Source: Fischerella sp. CENA71
Lineage (GTDB): Bacteria; Cyanobacteriota; Cyanobacteriia; Cyanobacteriales; Nostocaceae
DNA: 64,000 nt
Assembly: GCA_024239075.1 (NCBI GenBank)
Contig: JANBVI010000064.1
Location: 558,001-622,000 of the forward strand
Direction: 5' to 3'
Shown: piece after piece, positions 47,254 through 55,990 of the stretch
How positions within the stretch are numbered: the first letter of the stretch is position 1
Layout: each line of letters starts with the position of its first letter
The notes under the pieces: generated by a model
The model's database searches: none
Seen by the model: only the letters and a program-made list of their open reading frames with translations
Told to the model about the DNA's origin: nothing
Translations under genes and position numbers: made by a program

Positions 47254-49797
47254 TTAACCAAACCGACAAAAAATCAAAGTCAACTTTTTAACTAATGACC
47301 ACGGTAGGAAAATCGGTAAAATTACTATCGTCAACAAGATTCGCCCCAAACCTAAACAACGCATCCAGAGCGAAACAGAATGACGCTGCTTTTGTAGATT
47401 GCTGAGATTTTCTCGGATTTTCACTGTCCAAGCATGATTAACCCCTAGTAAGCGTTCGCACATCATCAAGGCTTCTTTTAACAAAGGTTCGGCTTTGGCA
47501 TATTGGCCTTGAGAACGATAGAGTGAAGCTAAATTGTTCAAGCTTGTAGCGACATCGGGATTGTCACCCTCATACAGCTGCTTTTTCATCGCCAGTGCTT
47601 CTTGAAACAGGAGTTCGGCTTCGGTGTATCGCCCTTGGCTATTGTAGAGTGAAGCTAAATTGTTCAAGCTTTGGGCTAGGTCGGGATGTTCGCTTGTATA
47701 CAGGCGTTTTCTCATGGCTAGGGCAGCGATGTAAAGAGGTTCGGCTTCGGTGTGCCGCCCTTGACTGTTGTAGAGTAAAGCTAAATTGTTCAAGCTTTGG
47801 GCTAAATCAGAATTGTCGCCTTGATATAGACGTTTCCTGATGGCGACGGTTTCGGTGTAGAGAGGTTCGGCTTCGGTGTATCGTCCTTGATTTTTGTAAA
47901 GACCTGCTAAACTGTTCAAGCTTTGTGCTATTTCTGGGTGGTCGTCCTGATACAGGCGCTTTCTCATCGCTAAGGCTTCGATGTAGAGAGGTTCAGCTTC
48001 GCTGTACCGCCCTTGGATTTTGTAAAGACTCGCTAAACTGTTCAAGCTTTGCGCTAAATCGAGATGATCGCCTTCATACAGGCGGTTTCTCATCATTAAG
48101 GCTTCGATGTAAAGAGGTTCGGCTTCAGTGTACCGCTTTTGGCTTTTGTAAAGCCTTGCTAATCCGTTTAAACTTTGGGCTAAGTCGGGATGATCGGTTT
48201 CATAGAGGCGCTTTCTCATGGCCAGAGCTTGGGTATAGAAGGGTTCGGCTTCGGTATATACCCTTTGGGAACGATAGAATTCTGCTAAAGCATTCAAGCT
48301 TGTGGCCAAGTCGGGATGATCGCCTGAAAACAAAGCCTGACAAACTTGCAGAGATTGCTCATACCAAAACTCTGCTAATTTATATAATCCTTGTCCTTGG
48401 TAAAATCTTCCCACCCCCACAAATATCCAGGCGACTTCATCTACACCATTTGCAGCCAGAGACTTTTTCTGTTGCTGTGTGGTTTCGCTGATCTCTGCAA
48501 TCAAACTTTCTCCCAAGTCTTCAAGATGGGGAATGATGTCTCGAAAGAATTTGACATCTTTAAGAGTAAAGGAATCAGGGATAGTTTTGGCAAGAGCGAT
48601 CGCATGATTGGCAAATATTTTTTCTAGGACAGACTTAACCTCGCCAGATTCCGCTAACTTTTCCTGGAAAAACAACCGTAATAAAGAATGCATCTGATAG
48701 CATTTGTCTCTGTGTTCTAGCTGTTGTAGTAAGTTGCGATCGCAAAGTTGTTTTTTGGCTACATTGAGTTCATCTTCTGACCAAGTTAGCTGTGCTTGTT
48801 CTGTAGGTCTTGTCGCTATCCAAACCACTAAATCCCAAACAATCAACTGGGGAGAAAATAAACTCAACAATTTTCCCAGTTGTTGCGCCAAGGGGTCGAG
48901 TTCTGACCAAATTAAAGCAAAAACAGCTTTGACTCCCCGTTGCGATGCACTGAGATTTTCTCCTTGATGGAGGGTTGCGTCTGCTAATTTCTGACCTTGC
49001 AACCGCTCAAGCATGGTATTTAGAGATACTTCCGGGTTTTTCGCTAAATAGCCCCCGACTAACTTTATCCCCAAAGGCAAAAATCTCAGAGCTTTGCATA
49101 TTCCAAATGCGGCTTCTAGTTCATTGTCAATTCGCTTGTCTGTGTCTCCTAAAAACTTTTGTAAAAGTTCTAATGCTTTTCCTGGCTCTTGTTGTGGTGA
49201 GAGGACATTTAAGGAAATCTCTTGGATAAAACTGGGGTCTAAATACCGTAGCCTTGTAGTCACCAGGACTCGAAAACGCAGATCAGTGGGGACAACTTCG
49301 CGGAGATTGGCTAGGTCAGTAATATTCTCAAAAATAATTAAGATTGGCGAAGAAGATTCAGGATATTTAGACCAACACCAAGCAACTTGTTCATTGAGAC
49401 TTAAGAGTTTTTTTCCTTGTTTTTGGGGAATTTCCAAACCAAACTGCAACCGAAAGAATTGCAAAATTTCGGTGGTGAGATTGGTTTGGCTAGCGTCAAA
49501 CCAAGCTATTCCCCCATACACATTTTCATATTGTCTAGCGTATTGGGTGACAAATTCGGTTTTACCTACCCCTTCCATCCCCACTATTGCAACATAATTT
49601 TCCTGGCGTAATTCTTGATGTACAGTAGCCAGTTCCTGTTCTCGCCCCACAAAATGACCACAACTGGGATTGGGGATAAATTTTGTGGGAAATAAGCGCT
49701 TTTGTCCCTGATGAATCTGAGTGTCAATGCTAATGTGATCACCAGGAACCGTAAAATCGCCAGTTGTATCAGCGAACTTCCGAAAGTCTTCAGGCAT
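47254..49797 (-). CDS. NB-ARC/TPR protein with C-terminal membrane segment (NLR-like)
   Basis: 847 aa. A short N-terminal lead, FVGREQEL, and an NB-ARC NTPase with P-loop GMEGVGKT (73-80), an ILIIFENITD Walker B and LVTTRLRY sensor; a helical winged-helix-like segment; then eight kinesin-light-chain-type TPRs of 42 residues (AEPLYIEALAMRKRLY...LAQSLNNLASLYNSQGRYTE consensus), several nearly identical; and a C-terminal hydrophobic helix (ILLTIVILPIFLPWSLV). This is STAND/NLR architecture, in which the repeats sense a ligand and nucleotide-driven oligomerisation triggers output. No N-terminal effector domain is seen; the terminal membrane helix is the only candidate. Many cyanobacterial members have unknown roles. 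Confidence 0.82.
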   Translation of the reverse strand: MPEDFRKFADTTGDFTVPGDHISIDTQIHQGQKRLFPTKFIPNPSCGHFVGREQELATVHQELRQENYVAIVGMEGVGKTEFVTQYARQYENVYGGIAWFDASQTNLTTEILQFFRLQFGLEIPQKQGKKLLSLNEQVAWCWSKYPESSSPILIIFENITDLANLREVVPTDLRFRVLVTTRLRYLDPSFIQEISLNVLSPQQEPGKALELLQKFLGDTDKRIDNELEAAFGICKALRFLPLGIKLVGGYLAKNPEVSLNTMLERLQGQKLADATLHQGENLSASQRGVKAVFALIWSELDPLAQQLGKLLSLFSPQLIVWDLVVWIATRPTEQAQLTWSEDELNVAKKQLCDRNLLQQLEHRDKCYQMHSLLRLFFQEKLAESGEVKSVLEKIFANHAIALAKTIPDSFTLKDVKFFRDIIPHLEDLGESLIAEISETTQQQKKSLAANGVDEVAWIFVGVGRFYQGQGLYKLAEFWYEQSLQVCQALFSGDHPDLATSLNALAEFYRSQRVYTEAEPFYTQALAMRKRLYETDHPDLAQSLNGLARLYKSQKRYTEAEPLYIEALMMRNRLYEGDHLDLAQSLNSLASLYKIQGRYSEAEPLYIEALAMRKRLYQDDHPEIAQSLNSLAGLYKNQGRYTEAEPLYTETVAIRKRLYQGDNSDLAQSLNNLALLYNSQGRHTEAEPLYIAALAMRKRLYTSEHPDLAQSLNNLASLYNSQGRYTEAELLFQEALAMKKQLYEGDNPDVATSLNNLASLYRSQGQYAKAEPLLKEALMMCERLLGVNHAWTVKIRENLSNLQKQRHSVSLWMRCLGLGRILLTIVILPIFLPWSLVKKLTLIFCRFG

Positions 49798-49971
49798 GTA
49801 TAGAATTTACTGCAAATAAAGTAAAAAATGACTGATTTTGGATGTTTTCCGTTGCTGCACCTGGTATCTTAACGATACCAATTTTTGGTGCTAATTGTTG
49901 CAGGTCGGAGATTAGGGATTGGGGAGCAGGGATCGGGGAGACAAGGGGGTTGAGGTTTTTCAGATCCGTGA

Positions 49972-50275
49972 AGGTTCTTGTTTGAAGTGGGAAAGTTCTT
50001 GTTTGAAGTGAGAAAGTTCTTGTTTGAAGTGAGAAAGTTCTTGTTTGAAGTGAGAAAGTTCTTGTTTGGAACGAGAAAGTTCTTGTTTGAAGTGAGAAAG
50101 TTCTTGTTTGAGGTGAGAAAGTTCTTGTTTGAAGTGAGAAAGTTCTTGTTTAAAACGAGAAAATTCTTGTTTGGAACGGGAAAGTTCTTGTTTAAAACGA
50201 GAAAATTCTTGTTTGAAGTAAGAAAGTTCTTGTTTGAGGTGAGAAAGTTCTTGTTTAAAACGAGAAAATTCTTGG
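49972..50275. repeat. 21-bp tandem array (about 14 units) with heptad reading frame
   Basis: Fifteen TTCTTG anchors occur at exact 21-bp steps from 49975 to 50269 without a single indel. Consensus on the plus strand is GAAAGTTCTTGTTTGAAGTGA. Three frames stay open across it. Of these, the minus-strand frame K-Q-E-L-S-H-F puts Leu and Phe at heptad a/d positions, and its substitutions (L/F, H/R/Y, mostly F/L) are conservative. That frame is open from 50292 to 49963 (110 codons) but contains no start codon and is preceded by TGA. A relative lies at 54058-54142. Confidence 0.8.
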
Positions 50276-50303
50276 AGAGCATCCCAATTTTTTCAATGTA
50301 CCA

Positions 50304-50385
50304 CTAAGGGTTTAAACCCTTAGCCAATAGCATAAGTCGTCTGAAGACGACTCCAGCAAATCAAGTAGTCTGCTTAAAGCAGACT
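50304..50385. repeat. Triple-palindrome element
   Basis: Three perfect palindromes in 82 bp: CTAAGGGTTTAAACCCTTAG (50304-50323), AGTCGTCT-GA-AGACGACT (50335-50352) and AGTCTGCTT-A-AAGCAGACT (50367-50385). Such multi-stem elements are dispersed in cyanobacterial genomes. It may act as a terminator for neighbours or as a small mobile repeat. Confidence 0.65.
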
Positions 50386-50429
50386 TGAACTTTTATTCTT
50401 GAATTTTCGGTAAATACGGAAAAACTTAG

Positions 50430-50741
50430 CTATGCGCTTTGGGAGTGATCTATTGGAGTCAAATGGATCACTACATTTTGATTCAGTGCGCGAGCAATTT
50501 TTTGCAACATTGAAAGGGAGTGTCCTTCATAGTCAGCATCTTCAAGTCGCGCAATCACGGGTTGTCTTGTGCCAACAAGATCAGCAAGCTGTTTCTGTGT
50601 TAACCCTGCTTTGGTTCTAGCTTCATAAATCAGTTGTGCCACTTCTGCATTAATTGAGGCTTCTGCTACCATTGCCTCAAGTTCAGGGTCGTTACTAGTC
50701 ATTTTGTCGATGATTTTTATCGCATTGCTAGTCTTCGCCAT
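50430..50741 (-). CDS. XRE-family antitoxin (HigA-like)
   Basis: 103-aa helix-turn-helix protein. The HTH core is about residues 39-93 (ARTKAGLTQKQLADLVGTRQ PVIARLEDADYEGHSL). ATG 50741 (MAKTSNAIKI) has a strong GAGGAGGA ribosome-binding site; the longer frame to 50786 is less likely. It overlaps the 3' end of the toxin reading frame by 14 bp, so this is a toxin-first (higBA-type) operon. The antitoxin looks intact. Confidence 0.8.
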   Translation of the reverse strand: MAKTSNAIKIIDKMTSNDPELEAMVAEASINAEVAQLIYEARTKAGLTQKQLADLVGTRQPVIARLEDADYEGHSLSMLQKIARALNQNVVIHLTPIDHSQSA

Positions 50742-51126
50742 TCTCTTCCTCCTCAACGTATGTGTGAGTATCTGAGTCTTCTTCAAATAAATGCTTTCGC
50801 TTTATTGCGCGTTCAATGTCAATAGCTGGTACTGCCGATTGTTCCTTTGTAATCGCATGTGTGAGAATTGCTACGTTTTGCCCATGAAAGAAGTATAGGA
50901 TGCGGTATTGTACATGAATATGCTTGGCTCGAAGCTCATAGATCCCATCTTGCAAGTAATCTGCCGCAGGGCGGCGCAGTTCGTATCCTGATGTCGCAAG
51001 TTGTTTAATTCGGGCAACACAGTTTGCATAACCTTTGCGGTCTTATTTTGAAAGTTGAGTTAACCATTCAAGCACAGGAACTTCCCCATTTGCTTCCTGA
51101 TAAAAAACAACGTTGGTTTCAGGCAC
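50728..51126 (-). pseudogene. RelE/HigB-type toxin with an in-frame nonsense codon
   Basis: Reading from GTG 51126 gives PETNVVFYQEANGEVPVLEW and then, after LTQLSK, a TAA at 51045-51043. The frame continues with DRKGYANCVARIKQLATSGY, ELRRPAADYLQDGIYELRAK and the RelE-fold core VQYRILYFFHGQNVAILTHA to EENGED. All sequence on both sides of the stop is family-like, so one base change has inactivated the toxin. A shorter product from ATG 50955 would lack the N-terminal third. Consistent with degraded Gp49/DUF891-type HigB. Confidence 0.75.
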
Positions 51127-51251
51127 GGTAAGTTTTCTTAAATATATCAATATTGTTATATTACGTCAACTCAAGGAACTTAAGCCATGTCTGTCTTATG
51201 ATCCAAGCTTGTAAGTCCGTTACTCCCTGTTCTGGTAAGGGAGCGTTTTTA

Positions 51252-51279
51252 GAAACCCCATCAATTGTGATGGGGTTTC
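51252..51279. terminator. Perfect 12-bp stem-loop GAAACCCCATCA
   Basis: GAAACCCCATCA (51252-51263), loop ATTG, TGATGGGGTTTC (51268-51279). It is flanked by T-rich/A-rich ends and lies in a gene-free gap upstream of the toxin gene and downstream of the next gene. Probable terminator or dispersed hairpin. Confidence 0.55.
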
Positions 51280-51423
51280 GTGAACATATTTTGCTTGCGT
51301 GCGTGCGATCGCGAATCAGTCACTTAGATGGTTGAGCAATGATTCTGCTTTCTCCCCTATTTCGTCCAAAACACCATTGCTTACACTCTAAAACCAGGAT
51401 TTTTGGACAAAGCGTAAAAAACC

Positions 51424-51891
51424 TTAAGAAGGTTGAGGCTGGACTTTGGGAGTTTTTCTAGCAAAGCGTCGTCCCATATCATCTAAAGCCGCATCCAAAC
51501 CCGCACCTTTACCATTTGCTTTGGCGTAGTTATACACTAATAACCCAGCTGCGTAGGCTTCACTACCAACTGCAACAAAAGTATCATCAAGTAATTCTTG
51601 GAGTTGCGTGAGTGATAGCAAAATTGGATACAATGCTTCAAATAGTTCCACATCCCGGCGCATTTCATCCAAATCAAAGGAGCGAGGCAAAAAATCGGGA
51701 TTCTGGGTAGCGACTTCCAATGTTTTACTGACAAATGCACGGCTTTTATAGCCTAACTTTGGTAGCGATTTACGCTCCTCGGTTGTTAAATCCATCAAAA
51801 ACGGTAACTTGGCTTTGATAGTTGCGATCGCTTGCATGACTTCTTCTCTATCTGCTGGGGAAAGATTGGCACTGACGCGATTAGCCGTCAT
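51424..51891 (-). CDS. Conserved hypothetical helical protein
   Basis: 155 aa, all-helical (ADREEVMQAIATIKAKLPFL MDLTTEERKSL; LFEALYPILLSLTQLQELLD). ATG 51891 (MTANRVSANLS) has CAGGAG eight to ten bases upstream; the longer frame from 52023 runs into repeat DNA. Resembles small cyanobacterial proteins of unknown function. Its promoter lies next to a hairpin repeat (51986-52027). Confidence 0.65.
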   Translation of the reverse strand: MTANRVSANLSPADREEVMQAIATIKAKLPFLMDLTTEERKSLPKLGYKSRAFVSKTLEVATQNPDFLPRSFDLDEMRRDVELFEALYPILLSLTQLQELLDDTFVAVGSEAYAAGLLVYNYAKANGKGAGLDAALDDMGRRFARKTPKVQPQPS

Positions 51892-51985
51892 ATATATTAC
51901 TCCTGTGGAAACTAGATTCAGTGTTCCCAAATTCAGACAAGCGATCGTACTGGCTGGATAATTTATTCTGCCCTGCTTTTCTTGG

Positions 51986-52027
51986 TGTCTTGGTGGTTCA
52001 AAAATTGACTTGTTAACCACCAAGACA
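51986..52027. repeat. TGTCTTGGTGGTT inverted repeat
   Basis: TGTCTTGGTGGTT (51986-51998) and its exact complement (52015-52027) around a 16-base loop. The ACCACCAAGACAC motif is a known dispersed type; a partial relative (CACCAACACACTAAG) is at 58202-58218. It could terminate the exoprotein gene transcript. Confidence 0.6.
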
Positions 52028-52065
52028 CTTAGACGCGATCGCGGCTTCCGTAGGTAGGCACGAAG

Positions 52066-53906
52066 TTAAAATGCAGGACAAGCAGCAGTTGGTTTAGAAC
52101 CCCGTTGAGCAGTATTAATCGCTGTGGGATCATAAGCTGTCAGCACTACTTCGCCTTTGCTGTTAAATATCCATCCTTGAGCAGGGATAATCGGTTTATT
52201 AGTATTAGTTACGATTAGTCGTTGGTTGGTTGTTGCAGCTTGGGTACTGCTACTAGCGACAGGTTCTACTAAATCGACACGAGCCTCATTGCTCCTAAAA
52301 TCATCATCTGGCTTGGAGGCAAAACCACCTCGTCCGTTGACGGTAAATGAGCTACCAGTGCCTTTTTTACAAGGGTTTTGGGCAATTTGGTTACTGGGGT
52401 CTGTGAGATTTTGTGGTACTTCAGGTAATCCCAGAATGAATTGGATGAAGACTATACCACTAAAAGCTAATGCAGAATTAGCAGTAATATCGCTGTCGGG
52501 AGTTTTAAAAATAGTATCAGTGTTGATCAATATAGTGCCACCAAAGATTGATTGAGAATTGGCGCTGATGTCGCTATTGTCGAAAGCAAATAAGTTACCA
52601 GTATAAATATTTATATTGCCACCTGTGGCTGTGCCTGTGGCGTTAGTCGTAATATTGATGTTGTGACGCAGGATTAAATCACGGGATCTGAGGAAAATGT
52701 TACCTTGACCACCTGTAGTAGTGGCAGTAATCGATGCTCGATTATCTAATCGGATGTCTTTTGCAGTTATGACTTGTATATTACCTGCTGTACCAGTTCC
52801 TTGACTATCTGTAGTTATGGTAGCTCCATTAGAAAGAGAAAGTGATCGTCCAGTGATATAGATACCACCAGCATTTCCTTGTGCTGACGAGCCAACTTGG
52901 CTAAAAATTCCACTGGGGAATCCTTGGTTATCTTCACCGGAAGCGGAGATATTACCTGTTGCACTAATGAGTACACTTCCAACATTTCCTTTTCCAAAAG
53001 TGCTGGCACTAATTACTCCACCATTGATCAAAGAAAGGTTGTTAGTCGTGACATTAATATCGCCACCAGTCCCAGTTGTGCCAGAGAACACAACATTTTG
53101 TACTCGTGCATTTGAGATGGTGATATCTGAGAGCAAACTATTAGTAGGAAAATTTAGCTTAAAGCGATTGCCAGTTACATCTAACCCTACTGTCCCTGCG
53201 GTTGCTAATCCTCCTAATTCAATGCTGCCTCCTGATGCGGTCAATCTACTACCATCTGATAAATTAATATTGCCACCGACCAACGTTAAAGAGTTTCCTG
53301 GTTGCACCTGGAGTCCAACCAAGTTATTGTTTGCATTGCGAAATATCGATTGATTGGTAATACTTCCAGGATTGTCCCGAAACCGCAAACCAATGGGAAT
53401 ATTTACACTTAACAGTGGTACTGCTTGGGGATTAGTCGCACTAAACTCAAAGTTATCGTTAAATATAAAACTATCGGCTGTGGTTCCAAAAAACGAGCCA
53501 CCTAAATCTAAAATGGCATTTCGCCCAAAAAAATCCCTTTCGGGTTGAGTAAAAATAGATTTGCGTTACCTAAAACACCAAGCCTTCCGAGAATATTAGA
53601 AGGATTACCGCCTGTGACTCTGGTGAGAATATTGGTGATATTAGCCGGATTAGAAAAATAGGCTCCTCTACCTTCACCAACATTAAATTCTTGAAAACTG
53701 TGAAATAAATTTGAACCGCGAATCGCACCGCCGTCAATGCGATCGCTCGGTATACCATTAATTACATCTGGATTAACCACAGAACTTTCCGCACCCAAGC
53801 TGCTATCTGGTGTGATTTGCGCTGTTGCAGTGGTGATAGATGCAAGGCTGGCTACGGTACATAAGAACAAGGTGGTGACAGGAGATAGGTAACGAAACAA
53901 TTTCAT
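52066..53906 (-). pseudogene. Filamentous-haemagglutinin-type exoprotein, frameshifted
   Basis: ATG 53906 gives a signal peptide (MKLFRYLSPVTTLFLCTVAS...ATAQ) and the haemagglutination-activity domain (GSNLFHSFQEFNVGEGRGAY, NLFLLNPKGI). The frame then ends at PF-stop, one base short: restoring one T in the T7 run (A7 at 53527-53533 on the plus strand) joins it to FFGRNAILDLGGSFFGTTAD and the downstream frame (52066-53388) of beta-helix repeats, ending in the CKKGTGSSFTVNGRGG and IFNSKGEVVLTAYDP segments usual for cyanobacterial TpsA-like proteins. The restored length would be about 613 aa. The change may be a real mutation, slippage-based phase variation or a sequencing error. Confidence 0.8.
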
Positions 53907-54057
53907 TACTAATGCCTTATAAGGATTGTGGGGAAGAAGACGGTAAGCTTGAAAATTTGATACACATGAGATCCATATAAGATAATATGACAATTTTGCT
54001 GGTCAGAACTAAATACTGAGGTGCTTTTTCTTGTGCGATCGCTCTCAAGTCTCCAAA

Positions 54058-54142
54058 ACTTCTCATTTCAAACAGGAAACTTCTCACTTCAAACAGGAAA
54101 CTTCTCACTTCAAACAGGAAACTTCTCGCTTTGAACTCGAAA
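54058..54142. repeat. Second 21-bp heptad-encoding array, plus orientation
   Basis: About four units of ACTTCTCACTTCAAACAGGAA give T-S-H-F-K-Q-E heptads ending in TSRFELETP-stop (54148). It is the same family as the array at 49972-50275 (K-Q-E-L-S-H-F) but in the opposite orientation. An open stretch of 39 codons begins at TTG 54031. It lies between the haemagglutinin pseudogene and the TPR gene. Confidence 0.7.
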
Positions 54143-54177
54143 CGCCATAGGTTATATCAGGATCGCTTGATTACTTA

Positions 54178-55218
54178 TTAATTCCCGTTCCCTGTCCTTA
54201 AAGCCGACTGTAACAACTGGCGCAGAGATTGAGCATGTATATGATTTGGAAAAATAGTTAAAAAATCATCCAAATCACGGATCGCTTCATGAATACACTG
54301 CAAACAAGCAACCTGAGATAAAGCATATCGATATATCTGCTCTGCTGTGGAAGTATAATCAACAGCCAAATAGTAAAGCGCTAAATTAAACGTATTGTGC
54401 CAGTCTTGAGAATCTTGTTTATAACGCTCTTTGGCAATTTGAACTGCACTAGCAAGATTTGAACGCGCTTTGTCTGGCTGTTTCAGAGCTTGGTAGGCTA
54501 AAGCTCGAACATACAAACACCAATCATGATCAGATTCCAACTCTATAGCTTTGTTAAAATCTGCCAGAGCATCTTTGTATCGTTTGAGCAGCAAGTAAAC
54601 TTCTCCCCTAGTTACCAACACCCAAGCGTAATTAGGGTTAAGTGCGATCGCACTATCAAAATCTTGGAGTGCTTGTTTGTACCGTTGCATCAAGCGATAA
54701 GTTTCACCCCGCCCAGCTAACGCCCAAGCATTACCGGGGTTAAGTTTAATCGCACGATCAAAGTCTTTGAGTGCTTGTTTGTAACTCTGCATTAATTGAT
54801 AAGTTTGACCTCGACTTGCCAACACCCAATCCAAGTTAGAGTTAATTTTAATTGCACAGTTAAAGTCTTGAAGCGCTTCGTCGTAGCGCTGCATTGAGTA
54901 ATAAATTTGACCCCGACTTGCGATCGCCCAGTCAAAGTTAGGTTTAAGTGCGATCGCCCGGTTAAAATCTTGGAGTGCGTCGTCATAACGCTGCATTAAC
55001 CGATAAGTTTCACCTCGAAGTGCAAATGCTTCAACAAAATTGGCGTCAAGTTCAATAATGCGGTTAAAATCCTCAAGAGCATCTTCGTAGCGCTGCATTG
55101 AGTGATAAATTTGACCCCGACGCACCAGTGTCAAAGTGTGGTTGGGATTAATTTTCAGAGTACGGCCAAAGTCTAGGAGAGCTTTCTTATTGTTGTGAAT
55201 AATCTGACTAACAAGCAT
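54178..55218 (-). CDS. Tetratricopeptide-repeat protein
   Basis: 346 aa with about seven canonical 34-residue TPRs (ALQDFNRAIALKPNFDWAIA, RGQIYYSMQRYDEALQDFN pattern) and a C-terminal helical domain (DWHNTFNLALYYLAVDYTST). No effector or membrane domain. Soluble scaffold; many such proteins accompany NLR-like genes, such as the one at 47254-49797, but no direct link is shown. Confidence 0.82.
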   Translation of the reverse strand: MLVSQIIHNNKKALLDFGRTLKINPNHTLTLVRRGQIYHSMQRYEDALEDFNRIIELDANFVEAFALRGETYRLMQRYDDALQDFNRAIALKPNFDWAIASRGQIYYSMQRYDEALQDFNCAIKINSNLDWVLASRGQTYQLMQSYKQALKDFDRAIKLNPGNAWALAGRGETYRLMQRYKQALQDFDSAIALNPNYAWVLVTRGEVYLLLKRYKDALADFNKAIELESDHDWCLYVRALAYQALKQPDKARSNLASAVQIAKERYKQDSQDWHNTFNLALYYLAVDYTSTAEQIYRYALSQVACLQCIHEAIRDLDDFLTIFPNHIHAQSLRQLLQSALRTGNGN

Positions 55219-55389
55219 TACTGCTTTGCAACTTTAATATAATTTTTCGGTGCTTTTCTTTACTTTAGCGATTTGCCATCATGAGGGAGCATCCTAATTC
55301 AAAAATACTCCACACTCCCCTGACACTCCCACTACTATCCCCAACTAAGCTAGGATCTAATGTATTACCGCCAATGCCAATAGTGACCA

Positions 55390-55791
55390 ATGAATGGATC
55401 GAAGCGATCGCCTAAATCATCTTTGCCTAGTTTTGAGCAAGATGACGATGTACTTTTAGAAAATACAGACCACGAATCTACAGATGAAACTCATAAGCAT
55501 GGACAGTCGCCTCATCCCCACGTTCACAGTGAAGAGTCTTTGCGGAGACTGGTAAATCGACTGTCGCGCATAGAAGGACATATTCGTGGAATCAAAACAA
55601 TGGTGCAGCAAAATAGCCCTTGTCCTGATGTGTTATTGCAAATTGCCGCAGTTAGAGGTGCGCTGGATAAAGTAGCACGTATCGTTTTAGATGAACATTT
55701 AACTGAGTGTATTGCTAGAGCCGCAGAAGAAGGCAATATTGATGTAGAGATTGAACAACTCAAAGCAGCTTTAGATCGGTTTTTGCCATGA
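55390..55791 (+). CDS. CsoR/RcnR-family metal-sensing repressor, InrS-like
   Basis: 133-aa four-helix metal-responsive repressor. The metal ligands fit the nickel sensor InrS of Synechocystis: H46, C78, H103 and C107 reproduce the H21-C53-H78-C82 spacing with a constant offset of 25. The N-terminal extension is longer and His-rich (HKHGQSPHPHVH). Members bind DNA as tetramers and release it when charged with Ni or Cu. No efflux gene lies beside it in the window. Confidence 0.85.
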   Translation: MNGSKRSPKSSLPSFEQDDDVLLENTDHESTDETHKHGQSPHPHVHSEESLRRLVNRLSRIEGHIRGIKTMVQQNSPCPDVLLQIAAVRGALDKVARIVLDEHLTECIARAAEEGNIDVEIEQLKAALDRFLP

Positions 55792-55990
55792 GGAGATCAA
55801 GAAGACGGGAAGAGGAAAATGGGAAGGTTAGGTTTATCGAACTCAGTTAATTCTGAGGCTAATAAAGTTTTACAAATCTCATCGAGTTCCCAAAAAAGAT
55901 TATGTCTACAGGGTGTGTGTGAGGATATCAGAAATATAGAAGCAGGCTTGCTCCTATTTCCAGATTTGAGAATTATTTTTTACGGCTTTG

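Noticed and set aside
47595-49597. Several long plus-strand frames opposite the NB-ARC/TPR gene
   Set aside because: They repeat every 126 bp because the TPR DNA is repetitive; no family motifs or ribosome-binding sites.
49978-50307. Plus-strand 109-codon frame of KFLFEVR repeats and minus-strand NKNFLTS frame over the 21-bp array
   Set aside because: A 21-bp period automatically keeps frames open; these frames show non-conservative changes and no hydrophobic heptad pattern.
53917-54108. Minus-strand frame MRSFLFEVRSFLFE
   Set aside because: Complementary shadow of the second 21-bp array; the K-Q-E-T-S-H-F frame fits better.
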